Counted from the stretch's first letter, positions 8,405-17,244 are shown. The stretch: 50,743 nucleotides of DNA from JBGSYN01 sp041750975 (GCA_041750975.1 JBGSYN010000211.1:1-50743), one strand, 5' to 3'. Translations and numbers: made by a program. Notes: generated by a model from the sequence alone, not told the origin.

Positions 8405-9991
8405 ATGTCGCGCCGAGACGATGGCGAACGCGTCGCAGCGCCGGCGATTGTCATTGCGCTTAAGAGGCATTCCAAGCGAGCGGCTACGGGCTCGGCGGCT
8501 ATAGTCTCGGGAATTCATTTGACCATAACTTCGGCATTTCGTGCCCGCGCTGTCTTGATGCAGGTCGCTGCGCAAATCCTTACGACAATCGCGGGCTACG
8601 TGGTGGCGGTGGTCCTGGCGCGCCAACTCGGGCCTGGAATCTTCGGCGCCTATGCCATTGTCTATTCCGTTTTGCTGACAGCTGAAATCGTCGGCCGGCT
8701 CGGTGTGCCGCAAGCGCTGACCAAGCTGGTGGCCGAGAAGTTCGAAGGCCGGGCCTCGATGGAGGCCACCGGCGCTTTGATCGGTGCCATCATCTATCTT
8801 GGCATCTTCCTGGTCTTCAGGCTGGCGGCGCCGTGGCTCGCGGGTTCACTGGGTATGCCGGATCAGGTCGGGTACTTCCTGCTCGCCTCATGGGACATCC
8901 CGCTTTACGGCATGTTCTTCGTCGTCAATGCCATTTTGAATGGACGGCAGGATTATCATCTGGCGGCCATGACGGTCGCCTTCTATGCGCTGAGCCGGAT
9001 GGGGGCGATTGCCGTCTTGGTGGTGATCGGCACGACCATCGAGGGGGCCCTGATCGCCAATGTTGCGGCCTCGGCGATAGGACTCACGGTTGCCATGATC
9101 GCGGTTCGGTGGATCCGGGCGCGGCCTTCAGGTGCGGCAGCCAAAGCCGTTTGGACATTGGCTGTACCTCTTTCCGTAAGAGGCGTGAGCAATCAGGTCT
9201 TGGCCGGGATCGGGCTCTGGGCCCTTGGCGCAGCAGGCGTGGCGATTTCCGGCGATGCCAAAGGCCTTTATGCGGCGGCCAACAGCATCGCCCGCCTGCC
9301 CGTCATTCTAGCACTGGGCGTTTCCAGCATCATCGTCGCGAGCATTGCCTCAGCTTTGGGGCGGGGCGACCGTGCGGCGGCCCTGGCGATCCTCTCGGGG
9401 GTCACGCGCGCTCTTTTCATCGTGCTCGTGCCCACGACAATGATTTTGATGATCGAGGGCGACAATGTCATGCGGCTGCTCTTCAGCGAGCCTTACGCGG
9501 CGGGCGGCGCAATTCTGGCGATACTCGTCGTCGGACAGGGCATGGCCTTCACGTTCATGAATGTCCTCAATGGCGCTGTGATTGCGGCGTCGAGGCCGGG
9601 CAAGGTGGTGATAACCGGTCTTTATGGCGTCGTTGCAGCCGCTCTAGGGGTCACGGCATTAGTGCCGGCTTATGGGGCGATAGGTGCGGCGCTCGGCACG
9701 GCATTCGGGAGCATCGTTGCGGCCATCGCCGCGGGAGTTTTTGCCTGGAGGTTTATCGGCAACTGGCTGCAACCAAGCAATCTATTGACGCTCTGTCTGG
9801 CAAGCCTGCCGATTGCTCTTGCCGCCTTCATGATCGACACGCGTGACCTCGGTTTCGTGATCGAGATCGCGGCACTGGGTCTCGCCCAGCTGGCTCTGTT
9901 CGCGACCCTCGGAATCATCACGATGAGCGATGCCCGATTACTGTTAGGCAAGACACCCGAGGCGGCGGCAACGCGGCCACCGGAAAGCTAA
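8405..9991 (+). CDS. Polysaccharide/lipid-linked oligosaccharide flippase (Wzx/MATE-like)
   Basis: The 528-residue protein has 12-14 hydrophobic segments in the pattern of the PST/Wzx branch of the MOP flippase superfamily. The first membrane helix is preceded by RARAVLMQVAAQILTTIAGYVVAVVLARQLGPGIFGAYAI, where the LAR-LGP-FG-Y pattern is typical for this family, and the central GLYAAANSIARLP segment also fits. Such proteins move undecaprenyl-linked glycans across the inner membrane. I kept the ATG at 8405, but its Shine-Dalgarno is poor. The first 45 residues are not membrane-like, so a start further in (for example the ATG at 8558) is possible. It converges with the AlkP-like/sulfotransferase operon, 19 nt between stop codons, and probably serves the same surface glycan. 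Confidence 0.85.
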   Translation: MSRRDDGERVAAPAIVIALKRHSKRAATGSAAIVSGIHLTITSAFRARAVLMQVAAQILTTIAGYVVAVVLARQLGPGIFGAYAIVYSVLLTAEIVGRLGVPQALTKLVAEKFEGRASMEATGALIGAIIYLGIFLVFRLAAPWLAGSLGMPDQVGYFLLASWDIPLYGMFFVVNAILNGRQDYHLAAMTVAFYALSRMGAIAVLVVIGTTIEGALIANVAASAIGLTVAMIAVRWIRARPSGAAAKAVWTLAVPLSVRGVSNQVLAGIGLWALGAAGVAISGDAKGLYAAANSIARLPVILALGVSSIIVASIASALGRGDRAAALAILSGVTRALFIVLVPTTMILMIEGDNVMRLLFSEPYAAGGAILAILVVGQGMAFTFMNVLNGAVIAASRPGKVVITGLYGVVAAALGVTALVPAYGAIGAALGTAFGSIVAAIAAGVFAWRFIGNWLQPSNLLTLCLASLPIALAAFMIDTRDLGFVIEIAALGLAQLALFATLGIITMSDARLLLGKTPEAAATRPPES

Positions 9992-10010
9992 ATACGCACA
10001 CTCTCGGAAT

Positions 10011-11516
10011 CTAGGCAAAGACACGTTGTTGCGCCATGCGACCGACCAGGGTGCGGGAAAGATCCACCGTGGTCGGTCGTTGGTTGCCGGCGGCTTCGAT
10101 CGCAAAATCGCCGATGATCCAACCATATTGACGATGATCGCCGCTTCGCCCGGAGGTGACGCGTCGGCCGCGCGGCCACCGCAACTCGCGGCCATTGGCC
10201 AGCTTCACACCGATACTGTCGATCATCGGCCGATCGCGCCATTCCACCATGACATCCGGGAGATTAAGCCTGAATGGCATGGAGGCCGGAATGAGGTGAT
10301 CGGTGATATGGATATCGCTTACCAGCAATTCGTCGGTTTCCAGATCCCGCAATTCCCTGAGATCGGCGGCGAGCTCCTCGGCTAATTCAAGCGCTTGATC
10401 CATCGGCACGATACCTTGCGGCTCACGGCCGGCGATATTCAAGCGGACGATGCCAACGACCTCGCCGGGCAGGGAAAAATAGCGCGTTTTCGACCAGTTG
10501 TGCATGTTCGATGCCCAGGCCCGCGAGACCATACCATTGATCCGGCCCGGCAGTTTGCGCGACAATCGGAGTGCCAGGGGTGAGCGTCGAAATCTGTGCA
10601 GACCGTCGCGAACCGAGAAACTTGGCTGCTGTGACGCCTGGGGCACAATCATCGCTCTTAGAATGTCCGGGAAAGCGTCGTTCCAACCAGGATTGGCCCG
10701 CATCCCATGGGCCGCGAAAGCCATCACCGAGTAATCGGGCGCCGCGCTGGCAATGCGGCCCACGGCCTCGTCACAGGCGAGGTAAATATCGTCCATCGCG
10801 GCTTCGAGTGCGCGCACTTCCGCCGGCTCCAGCCCATCGCGGTCGATCTGGGAAAGATTCCACAAATAGTGGCCCGCACGGTGAGCCCCGCCAATGACGA
10901 CGATGCCCAAATCGAACCGGTCGTTCCTCAATAGCCATTCGGTGATTTCCGTGATCTGACGGATCGAATCAAGTGTCTGCTGGCGTATCGCCAGAAGATC
11001 GAATGCGCGCTGAGGCCCGTAGTTTTCCTTCAGCAGTTTGGGAGCGCCGAAGCGGGTGTAGAGATCACCCAGGAGTTGTTCCGGGTTCGAGCGTAAGGAC
11101 GCTTCGTCATGGGTTTGCCAGCCGTTGAGATAGACCCCGTTGAACCCTTCGCCCGGATCGGGTGCACGGGGAACGTCGATCAGAGCGAGCCGCATACCGG
11201 CCCTTTGCAAGGGCTGCCAGAATGCCTTGTCGTGGAGAAAGTCGTCCGAAGCCTGTTTGAACTGTCCGGTTTCGGGGTCCCACACCTTGCGGAAATACCA
11301 GCCGTGCTCGGCGGTGTGCATTGCATTGACGAAGCTCACCCAAGCCATCGCCCCGAAGCCTGCGGTATCGGGAGCGAGTGTCCTCACCGAATAGGCATCG
11401 GCGAGGCTGGCTATATTAGGGAGCGCGCCTTCGGCCAATCGGCGCTGCAGTTCGGAAATATCGAATGCGTCGAGACCAATCGCGAGCACTGGTTTCGACA
11501 GTAATCGGGTATCCAA
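10011..11516 (-). CDS. Alkaline-phosphatase-superfamily protein with altered active site (paralogue 2)
   Basis: The 501-residue protein is a clear paralogue of the one encoded at 12564-14096. Both share GLDAF near the N-terminus, SFVN...EHGWYF, GVYLNGWQTHD, a GA-HRAGHYLW segment, a F--HGM-AN segment, TRYFSLP and SGRSGDHRQYGW. This layout is that of type I phosphodiesterase / AlkP-like phosphohydrolases (COG3379-like). By eye alignment the nucleophile Thr/Ser position is Gly55 and two metal-ligand Asp positions are occupied by His and Ala, so catalysis may be lost or altered. I chose the TTG start at 11516 because AGGAG lies 7 nt upstream and the resulting LDTRLLSKPVLAIGLDAF aligns with the paralogue's first residues. 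It is the third gene after the other paralogue and a sulfotransferase, separated from the latter by 130 nt. Confidence 0.8.
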   Translation of the reverse strand: MDTRLLSKPVLAIGLDAFDISELQRRLAEGALPNIASLADAYSVRTLAPDTAGFGAMAWVSFVNAMHTAEHGWYFRKVWDPETGQFKQASDDFLHDKAFWQPLQRAGMRLALIDVPRAPDPGEGFNGVYLNGWQTHDEASLRSNPEQLLGDLYTRFGAPKLLKENYGPQRAFDLLAIRQQTLDSIRQITEITEWLLRNDRFDLGIVVIGGAHRAGHYLWNLSQIDRDGLEPAEVRALEAAMDDIYLACDEAVGRIASAAPDYSVMAFAAHGMRANPGWNDAFPDILRAMIVPQASQQPSFSVRDGLHRFRRSPLALRLSRKLPGRINGMVSRAWASNMHNWSKTRYFSLPGEVVGIVRLNIAGREPQGIVPMDQALELAEELAADLRELRDLETDELLVSDIHITDHLIPASMPFRLNLPDVMVEWRDRPMIDSIGVKLANGRELRWPRGRRVTSGRSGDHRQYGWIIGDFAIEAAGNQRPTTVDLSRTLVGRMAQQRVFA

Positions 11517-11646
11517 GTCAGTACTCCTATCATCAGGTGCTTTCGGTGCCGACGCGCTCCCCACTCGCTGCATCGGCCGATTATCAAATCATCATGAAGT
11601 TTTCATCGCCGGTTTGAACTCTGCTTTAGCGTCGGCACCGATATAT

Positions 11647-12567
11647 TCAGTGGTTTTCCAATCGCTGCCAAGCCGAGAGATCGCGATCCAGAAAAGCCGC
11701 GAGTGCCTCGGTGTCTTCGCGATACGCCTCGAGAAGACGCCGGCGCAGCTGCAGCGACATTTCCGGCTGGCGGCGATTTTCGGCGCGCAAACGCATGGCG
11801 GCGGCATAGAGCGGAGCGCGGATCCGGCGCGGCAAGTGACGCTTCAAGGCTTGCGAGACCGAGTTTTTCCCGGTCAACCTCTCGATCGTAGAATTTTTCG
11901 GAATCCCGGTTGGATTATGTCTGAGCGACATATCGATCGGAGCGTTTTCATCGACTTTCAAAAAGCTCAGGATCTGGCTCATGATTGCCGATGGCGACGC
12001 CGACAAGTCATCGTAAAGCAGGATGAGCATCTGATTTCTCGGAAAATAGTCCAGATAACGCTGAAGATGCTTAAAGTAAAAGCCTGGCCGCAAATAATGC
12101 GTCTCATGTAATGAGACGTCCCGGTCGAGCAAAGGAAATTCGTCTTCTACAGCCTGCTCGAACGTCAGGGTTTCGTTGCCGTCCGTCTTATATCCCAGCC
12201 AATGCCGGAATGCCCGCGCGGTCGGTTCTCGAAGGATGGCAACAAGCTTGGCATCGGGAATAATTTCCGCCATCGCCTCCGGCACGCCGGGCGTGAAAAT
12301 GTAGCGGGGCGTTGCCTCGCCTTTGGCCGGAGCATCATTCGCGTCATTAAAGAGTGTCTCGTATTGCTCGAGTTCGCGGATCGGAAAATGGTGGCCGAAC
12401 GCGCTTTCGAGATCGGGCGTATGGCGACGCCGTTCGGCGCGCCAAGCGAAGAACCGTGTCTCCTTCAAAGGGCTCATGAAGACATCGGGGTGCTGGTTCA
12501 GATAGTGGTAGAGAGATGTGGTGCCGCTTCGTCCCGCGCCCACAATGACGAAATTCGGCAGCGTCAT
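11647..12567 (-). CDS. Sulfotransferase (PAPS-dependent)
   Basis: The 306-residue protein has the 5'-phosphosulfate-binding loop GAGRSGTTSLYHYL at residues 10-23 and the 3'-phosphate-binding region LREPTARAFRHW at about 112-123, with the characteristic early PLKETRFF. This fits the heparan-sulfate-type / Sulfotransfer family, which transfers sulfate from PAPS to carbohydrate or other acceptors. In many relatives the 3' loop ends R-x-Y-S-H; here an Arg takes the place of the Ser, which may be lineage variation. Its ATG overlaps the stop codon of the upstream AlkP-like gene in an ATGA, so translation of the two is coupled. A lipid-linked or surface glycan is the likely acceptor, given the neighbouring flippase, but the substrate is not visible in the sequence. 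Confidence 0.88.
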   Translation of the reverse strand: MTLPNFVIVGAGRSGTTSLYHYLNQHPDVFMSPLKETRFFAWRAERRRHTPDLESAFGHHFPIRELEQYETLFNDANDAPAKGEATPRYIFTPGVPEAMAEIIPDAKLVAILREPTARAFRHWLGYKTDGNETLTFEQAVEDEFPLLDRDVSLHETHYLRPGFYFKHLQRYLDYFPRNQMLILLYDDLSASPSAIMSQILSFLKVDENAPIDMSLRHNPTGIPKNSTIERLTGKNSVSQALKRHLPRRIRAPLYAAAMRLRAENRRQPEMSLQLRRRLLEAYREDTEALAAFLDRDLSAWQRLENH

Positions 12568-14096
12568 GCGTACTCGTGAAGAGGTGCTGCCTGAACGCGA
12601 TTTTGATTAGCTCGTGCCTGAAACGAGCGCGCGAGCGCAACCGTCGTGGGCGGCGCGTTTATCGGTGTATCGAACACCATGCCGCCGGTCGCCCAGCCAT
12701 ATTGCCGATGATCGCCGCTGCGTCCCGAACTGATGCGCCGCCCGCGCTGCCAGCGGAGATCCCTGCCGCCGGGCAGCCGCACGCCGATGCTGTCCGTCAC
12801 CCGCCGTTCGCCCCATTCGACGACGACATCCGGCAGATAGCGGCGGAACTCCGCATTGTGCGGGACCGAATGGTCGGTGATGTGCGCTTTGCTGACGATG
12901 GGCTCGCCAGTCTCGACATCCCGAAGTTCGGACATGCGCCACACCAACTCCTCGCACAGAGCGGGGTAGTCCTCGGGCGGGACGATGCCCGCAGGCTCGC
13001 GGCCTTCAAGGTTCAACCGGATCATGCCGACGACTTCGTTAGGTAGCGAAAAATATCGGGTTCGCGACCAGTCATGCATCTTGGAAGACCATGCCTTGGC
13101 GACCGCACCGCGCAAGCGGCGAGGCATATGGCGCGAGGCTTTCAGTGCAATCGGCGAGCGGCGGAAAGCGTTTAGATGATCGCGCAGCCCGGCGCGGTGC
13201 GTTGTGGTGGTCTCGCCATTTCGCTCGAGGCCATGCAGGAGGTCGGCGATGACGTCGTTCCAGCCGGTGTTGGCGCCCATGCCATGCGGTGAGAAGGCCA
13301 TCACGGCCGCGTCCGGGGCCGCGGCGGCAATGCGTCCGACGGCCTCGTCGCACGCCGCATAGACGTCGTCCATGCTTCCTTCCAGGCGCGTCCGTTCCTC
13401 GGGCGTAAGCCGGTTTCGATCGATCTGCGAGAGATCCCACAAATAGTGGCCGGCGCGGTGCGTCGCGCCGAGCACGACCATGAAGAAATCGAAATGCTCG
13501 CGCTTGAGGAGCCATTCGACGATCTCGCTCATCTGTCGGGTCGCGGCCAGAACATTCGCATGCATCGCCACGAGGTCGGACGGCTGTTGCGGACCATAGC
13601 GTTCCGGCAGCAGAATCGGCGCACCGAAGCGTTCCTCGATCTCGCCAAGGAGGTTGGGCGGGCTCGATCTCAGCGGTTCGACGTCGTGGGTCTGCCAGCC
13701 ATTGAGATAGACACCATCGAACGCCGCGTCGGGATCGGGGCCGTGCGGCACGTCGATCAGCCCGAGGCGCATGCCGGCATCGACGAGCGGCTGCCAAAAG
13801 GGCTGCATGCGCAGGAATTCCGTCGTCGCCAGCTCGATCCGGCCGGTGTCGGGTCGCCATACTTTCGAGAAGTACCAGCCATGTTCGCCAACCGGCAGGC
13901 CGTTGACGAAGCTGCGCCACGACATGCCGCCAAATCCTGCGGCATCAGGTCGCATGCGCTGGACGCCGCCATTGCCCGTGAGCCGGGCCAAATTGGGCAG
14001 GCTGCCGTCCGCGAGGCGACGTTCGAGCTCGGTCGGCTCGAATGCGTCAAGCCCGATGGCGACAAGGGGCCTGGATCCAATCCTTGTATCCAACAT
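12564..14096 (-). CDS. Alkaline-phosphatase-superfamily protein with altered active site (paralogue 1)
   Basis: This 510-residue protein is the first gene of the operon. It starts at an ATG with GGAG about 10 nt upstream. The first metal-binding Asp (GLDAF, residue 17) and the later His residues (His217 in HRAGHYLW, His271 in FSPHGMGAN, His463 in SGDHRQYGW) are kept. By eye alignment with AlkP-like phosphohydrolases (typical T-F-P-A-W-T-S, D-R-x-x-H and S-D-H-G motifs), the nucleophile position is Gly56 and two Asp ligands are His213 and Pro270. The same replacements occur in the second paralogue, so they are a feature of the subfamily and not random decay. There is no signal peptide, so it acts in the cytoplasm or at the inner face of the membrane. 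Known relatives hydrolyse or transfer phosphate or sulfate esters; the activity here is unknown. Confidence 0.82.
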   Translation of the reverse strand: MLDTRIGSRPLVAIGLDAFEPTELERRLADGSLPNLARLTGNGGVQRMRPDAAGFGGMSWRSFVNGLPVGEHGWYFSKVWRPDTGRIELATTEFLRMQPFWQPLVDAGMRLGLIDVPHGPDPDAAFDGVYLNGWQTHDVEPLRSSPPNLLGEIEERFGAPILLPERYGPQQPSDLVAMHANVLAATRQMSEIVEWLLKREHFDFFMVVLGATHRAGHYLWDLSQIDRNRLTPEERTRLEGSMDDVYAACDEAVGRIAAAAPDAAVMAFSPHGMGANTGWNDVIADLLHGLERNGETTTTHRAGLRDHLNAFRRSPIALKASRHMPRRLRGAVAKAWSSKMHDWSRTRYFSLPNEVVGMIRLNLEGREPAGIVPPEDYPALCEELVWRMSELRDVETGEPIVSKAHITDHSVPHNAEFRRYLPDVVVEWGERRVTDSIGVRLPGGRDLRWQRGRRISSGRSGDHRQYGWATGGMVFDTPINAPPTTVALARSFQARANQNRVQAAPLHEYA

Positions 14097-14404
14097 TATT
14101 GTTGCTCCGCGCCCTTGGGCGACTGCTGAGGTTCGCCGACCGTTTTTGTCGCAACCGTCTGGCGCAAATGGGCATTTGCGAGTCGGCGATAGCGACGTCG
14201 TACCTACGGTCCTCGAAACGATCTTATTTGAGTTTTAGGACGTCGCACAGTCTTAAACCATTCCATGAAGTTTATTGGCTAACTCATGAAATTATTTTCA
14301 CACCTGGCGATCGAGTAACTCGTGATTCGGCGCGAGGTTCCGCCCTCGACGCAAACTAGTCTCAGATGTTGATATGCCTGCTGAAAGCCAAGAGATTGGC
14401 GCGA
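14097..14404. other. Promoter region of the AlkP-like/sulfotransferase operon
   Basis: The 308 bp between the operon start (14096) and the SMP-30 stop (14405) are AT-rich in the middle (14230-14310). They contain the 18-bp palindrome at 14163-14180 and a smaller one, TGAAA-TTAT-TTTCA, at 14287-14300. Nothing else coding was seen. A promoter reading leftward must lie here because the upstream SMP-30 gene ends 308 bp away, but no clear -35/-10 pair could be assigned. Confidence 0.5.
14163..14180. promoter_or_regulatory. Perfect 8-bp inverted repeat, possible operator
   Basis: CGCAAATG-GG-CATTTGCG is a perfect palindrome with a 2-nt centre, located 67-84 nt upstream of the start codon of the first AlkP-like gene. 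Its length and tight symmetry make a dimeric repressor site plausible. On RNA it would form only a 2-nt loop, which is sterically poor, so a DNA-binding role is favoured over a hairpin. No regulator gene is adjacent. Confidence 0.45.
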
Positions 14405-15277
14405 TCAGCCCTTGAAGCGGGGCTCGGCAAGGCCTCTGGTATCGAGCCCCGTGATGCGAAACAGACCGCCTGCCTGCGGCTGTTCGGGATCGACATCGCC
14501 GGCGCCGGCGATGCTGGTCACGTAGAGTTCATCGAGATCGTCGCCGCCGAACATCGGCCGGCTCGGCATTTTCACCGGCATTTCGATGGTTCGCTCAAGC
14601 CTGCCGTCCGGTGAGAACACGTAAAGATGCCAGCCGAAAACACCGGCAAGCCAATAGCGGCCGTCGGCGTCGACCGTGGCACCATCGGGCATGCCGTCGA
14701 GCTGTTCCGTCGAAATGAAGACCTGCCGATCGGCAAGGCTGCCGGTCGACAGATCGTAGCGGAACCGCCAGACGGTTTGCGCGACGGTGTCGGCGGCGTA
14801 GGCAGTACCGCCATCCGGCGAGAACGCGATGCCGTTGCCGACATGAATGCCGTCCAGGAGGCGCTCACAGCGTCGATCCGAATCGAAGCGATAGATGGCG
14901 GCTGTCGCCTGCTTCGGGTTCTCGAGGTTCATCGAGGAGGCGACGAAGCGGCCCTGGCGATCGCAGGCGCCGTCGTTGAAGCGGTTCATGGTCCGCTCGG
15001 GCTCGGGATCATGCAGATGATCCAGATGGTCCGGCCGCTCGGGGGACCAGAAAGCGAAACCGCTGTCGATCGCCAGAACGAAGCCGCCTTGGTCGCGCAG
15101 CGCGAACGAGCCGACCCGTTCGGCTATCGGATATTCCCGGTCGACGCCGCTCGAGGGATCGAAGCAATGCATCCTGCGGCCCTCGATATCGGTCCACCAG
15201 AGGACCCCCGCGACGTTATCCCAGACCGGGCCCTCGCCGACATTGGCCCGTGCGTCGACCACACATTCGATGTTCAT
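14405..15277 (-). CDS. SMP-30/gluconolactonase family sugar lactonase
   Basis: This 290-residue six-bladed beta-propeller belongs to the SMP-30/regucalcin group, which opens sugar lactones with a divalent metal. The metal and substrate residues are in place: Glu15 (VGEGPVWD), Asn101 (RFNDGACD), Asn148 (GNGIAFSPD) and Asp198 (MPDGATVD). No signal peptide is present, so it is cytoplasmic. Its start ATG overlaps the amylosucrase stop codon in an ATGA, so the two are translated together. It probably handles a sugar acid lactone in the same carbohydrate pathway, although amylosucrase itself does not form lactones. The substrate (gluconolactone, arabinonolactone or other) cannot be told from sequence. 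Confidence 0.93.
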   Translation of the reverse strand: MNIECVVDARANVGEGPVWDNVAGVLWWTDIEGRRMHCFDPSSGVDREYPIAERVGSFALRDQGGFVLAIDSGFAFWSPERPDHLDHLHDPEPERTMNRFNDGACDRQGRFVASSMNLENPKQATAAIYRFDSDRRCERLLDGIHVGNGIAFSPDGGTAYAADTVAQTVWRFRYDLSTGSLADRQVFISTEQLDGMPDGATVDADGRYWLAGVFGWHLYVFSPDGRLERTIEMPVKMPSRPMFGGDDLDELYVTSIAGAGDVDPEQPQAGGLFRITGLDTRGLAEPRFKG

Positions 15278-17244
15278 GACTCTTGGCTCCTCGGTTCGGC
15301 GCTGACGATCAACAATTGGTAGGCTTCGACCTGTAAGCCTAGATTCGGATCGAGCAATCGTTGCGTCAACAGCTCAAGGCAAGGGCGTTCGCCGAGCGCC
15401 GCGATCAGCGGTGCCGGCGGAACAAAGACCGGATGTTCGCTGAAATTGCCGATCACCGTAATCCGTCCCTGCTCGCCGGTTCGATGAAAGGCGATGAGAT
15501 AGCGTGAATCGAGTTCGAACGGCCGCATGTCGCTGCCGGCAAGCGCCGGCTGGTCGCGACGCATGGCCCCCAGCCGCTTGATGCCGGCAAGGACCCGCCC
15601 TTCGGGACTCCCGGGATGGCGACGTGCGGCTTGCAGCCGGTCCTCGTCGAAGCGCGGGCGATGCGCCCACCTCTCGTCCCGGGCATGGGCCGGCTCGCTT
15701 CTGAACCCGTAATCGTTGAGCTGGGCGATCTCATCGCCGAGATAAATCAGCGGCATACCGCCCAGGGTCATGATCAGGCCATGCATCAAGAGGATGCGGC
15801 GGATCGCGAATTCCGTTTCGTGCGCGTCGTCCTCGGTCACGGCTTTCTCGAGCCCGGCGAGCGAGGCGAGGGTGCCGGCGATCCTGCAATCGCCCGTGCG
15901 CGGGTTTTCCTGGAACCTCAGGCCGCGGGCGAAGGAGCCTTCGAACTCTCCGGCATAGAAATCATTGAGGAAGCGGCGGTGGCCATGCGGGTCGATGCCG
16001 AGCGCCCCGGCGTCCTGATCGGCGAAGCCCCAGCCGATATCGTCATGGCTGCGGATATAATTGATCCAAGCCGTCCCGTCCGCCGTCTTGAAGCGCCTTT
16101 CGAGGGCGTGGTGCATGAGCCGCGTATCGCGCGTCGCCAGCGCTTCCCACATCAGCACCATGAAGAGCGGATTGTAGCTCAGATGGCATTCGGCGGGGTC
16201 GACATAGCGTGCCACCTCGTCCGGATGGACGATGGCCTCCGACTTGAAGACCAACGCCGGGGCGGCGATGTCGCTCAAGGCATTGAGCGCCTGCACCGCG
16301 AGATGCGCCTCGGGCTGGTTCTCGCAAGTGGTGCCGGGGGCTTTCCAGAGGAACGGCACGGCATCGAGCCGCAGCACCTCGACCCCCCGATTGGCGAGAT
16401 AGAGCATCTCCTCGAGGATGGCGCAGAAGACCGCCGGGTTCCGGTAGTTCAGATCCCATTGAAAGGGATAGAAGGTCGACCAGACGAACTTGCCGCCGCG
16501 CGGCCCCTGGACATCGTCGCGCCAGATGAAGCTGTCGCCGCCGCGATCGGGAAATATTTCCCGAAGCATCGGCAGATAACGTTCGGGCTCGCTGCGATCG
16601 TCGAACATGAAATAGAAGGCCTGGTAATCCTCCTCGCCGGCCTTGGCGCGCTCGGCCCAGGCATGGTCGTCGGCGGTATGATTGAGCACGAAATCGAGCA
16701 CGAGGCTGATCCCGCGGCGCCGCAGCTCGTCCGCAAGCTCGGCAAGCTCGTCCATCGTGCCGAGAGCAGGCCCCAGGGCGCGATAGTCCGAGACCGCATA
16801 ACCACCGTCATTGTCACCGGGGCGCGCCTGAAAGAGCGGCATCAGATGCAGATAGGTGACGCCGAGTTCCTCGAGATAGGGCAGGCGTTGGCGCAGGCCT
16901 TCGAGGTTTCCGGCGAACCTGTCGACATAGCAGACGGCACCGAGCTGGCGATGATCCAGATACCATTCCGGGTTCGTTTCCCGCCTGGCGTCGAGGGCGC
17001 GCAGCCCGTCCGAACGCGACGCCCAGGCCCGGGCTGCCGCCAGCACGATCCGTTCGAGGTGCCAGAAGAAGTCGTAGCGCTCGCCGTAAAGCGTCAGCAG
17101 CACCTGGAAGACCGGCTCGAATCGCGCTTCCAGCCGGCGGTGGAAAACGTCGGCGCCGGCAGCGTCCAGGGTCGTCTCGAGCCGCGGCTGGAGACGCTCG
17201 AGACTGCGCCGCGCTTCATCGGCCAGCCAATCTCGGTCGTTCAA
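15274..17244 (-). CDS. Amylosucrase (GH13)
   Basis: Amylosucrase converts sucrose into an alpha-1,4-glucan plus fructose without needing activated sugars. The protein (656 residues from the chosen start) has the helical N-terminal domain of this subfamily (residues 1-90) and the GH13 barrel motifs: DFVLNHTADDH, VEVLRLDAVPFLWK with nucleophile Asp294, LVFKSEAIVHPDEV with acid/base Glu336, and YIRSHDDIGWGF with the transition-state Asp401. RSHDDIGW and KSEAIVHPD are characteristic of amylosucrase and sucrose hydrolase. I chose the TTG at 17244; AGGAG lies 13 nt upstream, and a CTG 6 nt earlier is better spaced but a rarer start. The frame stays open further upstream without family similarity. 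It overlaps the SMP-30 gene by 4 nt. Confidence 0.9.
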   Translation of the reverse strand: MNDRDWLADEARRSLERLQPRLETTLDAAGADVFHRRLEARFEPVFQVLLTLYGERYDFFWHLERIVLAAARAWASRSDGLRALDARRETNPEWYLDHRQLGAVCYVDRFAGNLEGLRQRLPYLEELGVTYLHLMPLFQARPGDNDGGYAVSDYRALGPALGTMDELAELADELRRRGISLVLDFVLNHTADDHAWAERAKAGEEDYQAFYFMFDDRSEPERYLPMLREIFPDRGGDSFIWRDDVQGPRGGKFVWSTFYPFQWDLNYRNPAVFCAILEEMLYLANRGVEVLRLDAVPFLWKAPGTTCENQPEAHLAVQALNALSDIAAPALVFKSEAIVHPDEVARYVDPAECHLSYNPLFMVLMWEALATRDTRLMHHALERRFKTADGTAWINYIRSHDDIGWGFADQDAGALGIDPHGHRRFLNDFYAGEFEGSFARGLRFQENPRTGDCRIAGTLASLAGLEKAVTEDDAHETEFAIRRILLMHGLIMTLGGMPLIYLGDEIAQLNDYGFRSEPAHARDERWAHRPRFDEDRLQAARRHPGSPEGRVLAGIKRLGAMRRDQPALAGSDMRPFELDSRYLIAFHRTGEQGRITVIGNFSEHPVFVPPAPLIAALGERPCLELLTQRLLDPNLGLQVEAYQLLIVSAEPRSQES

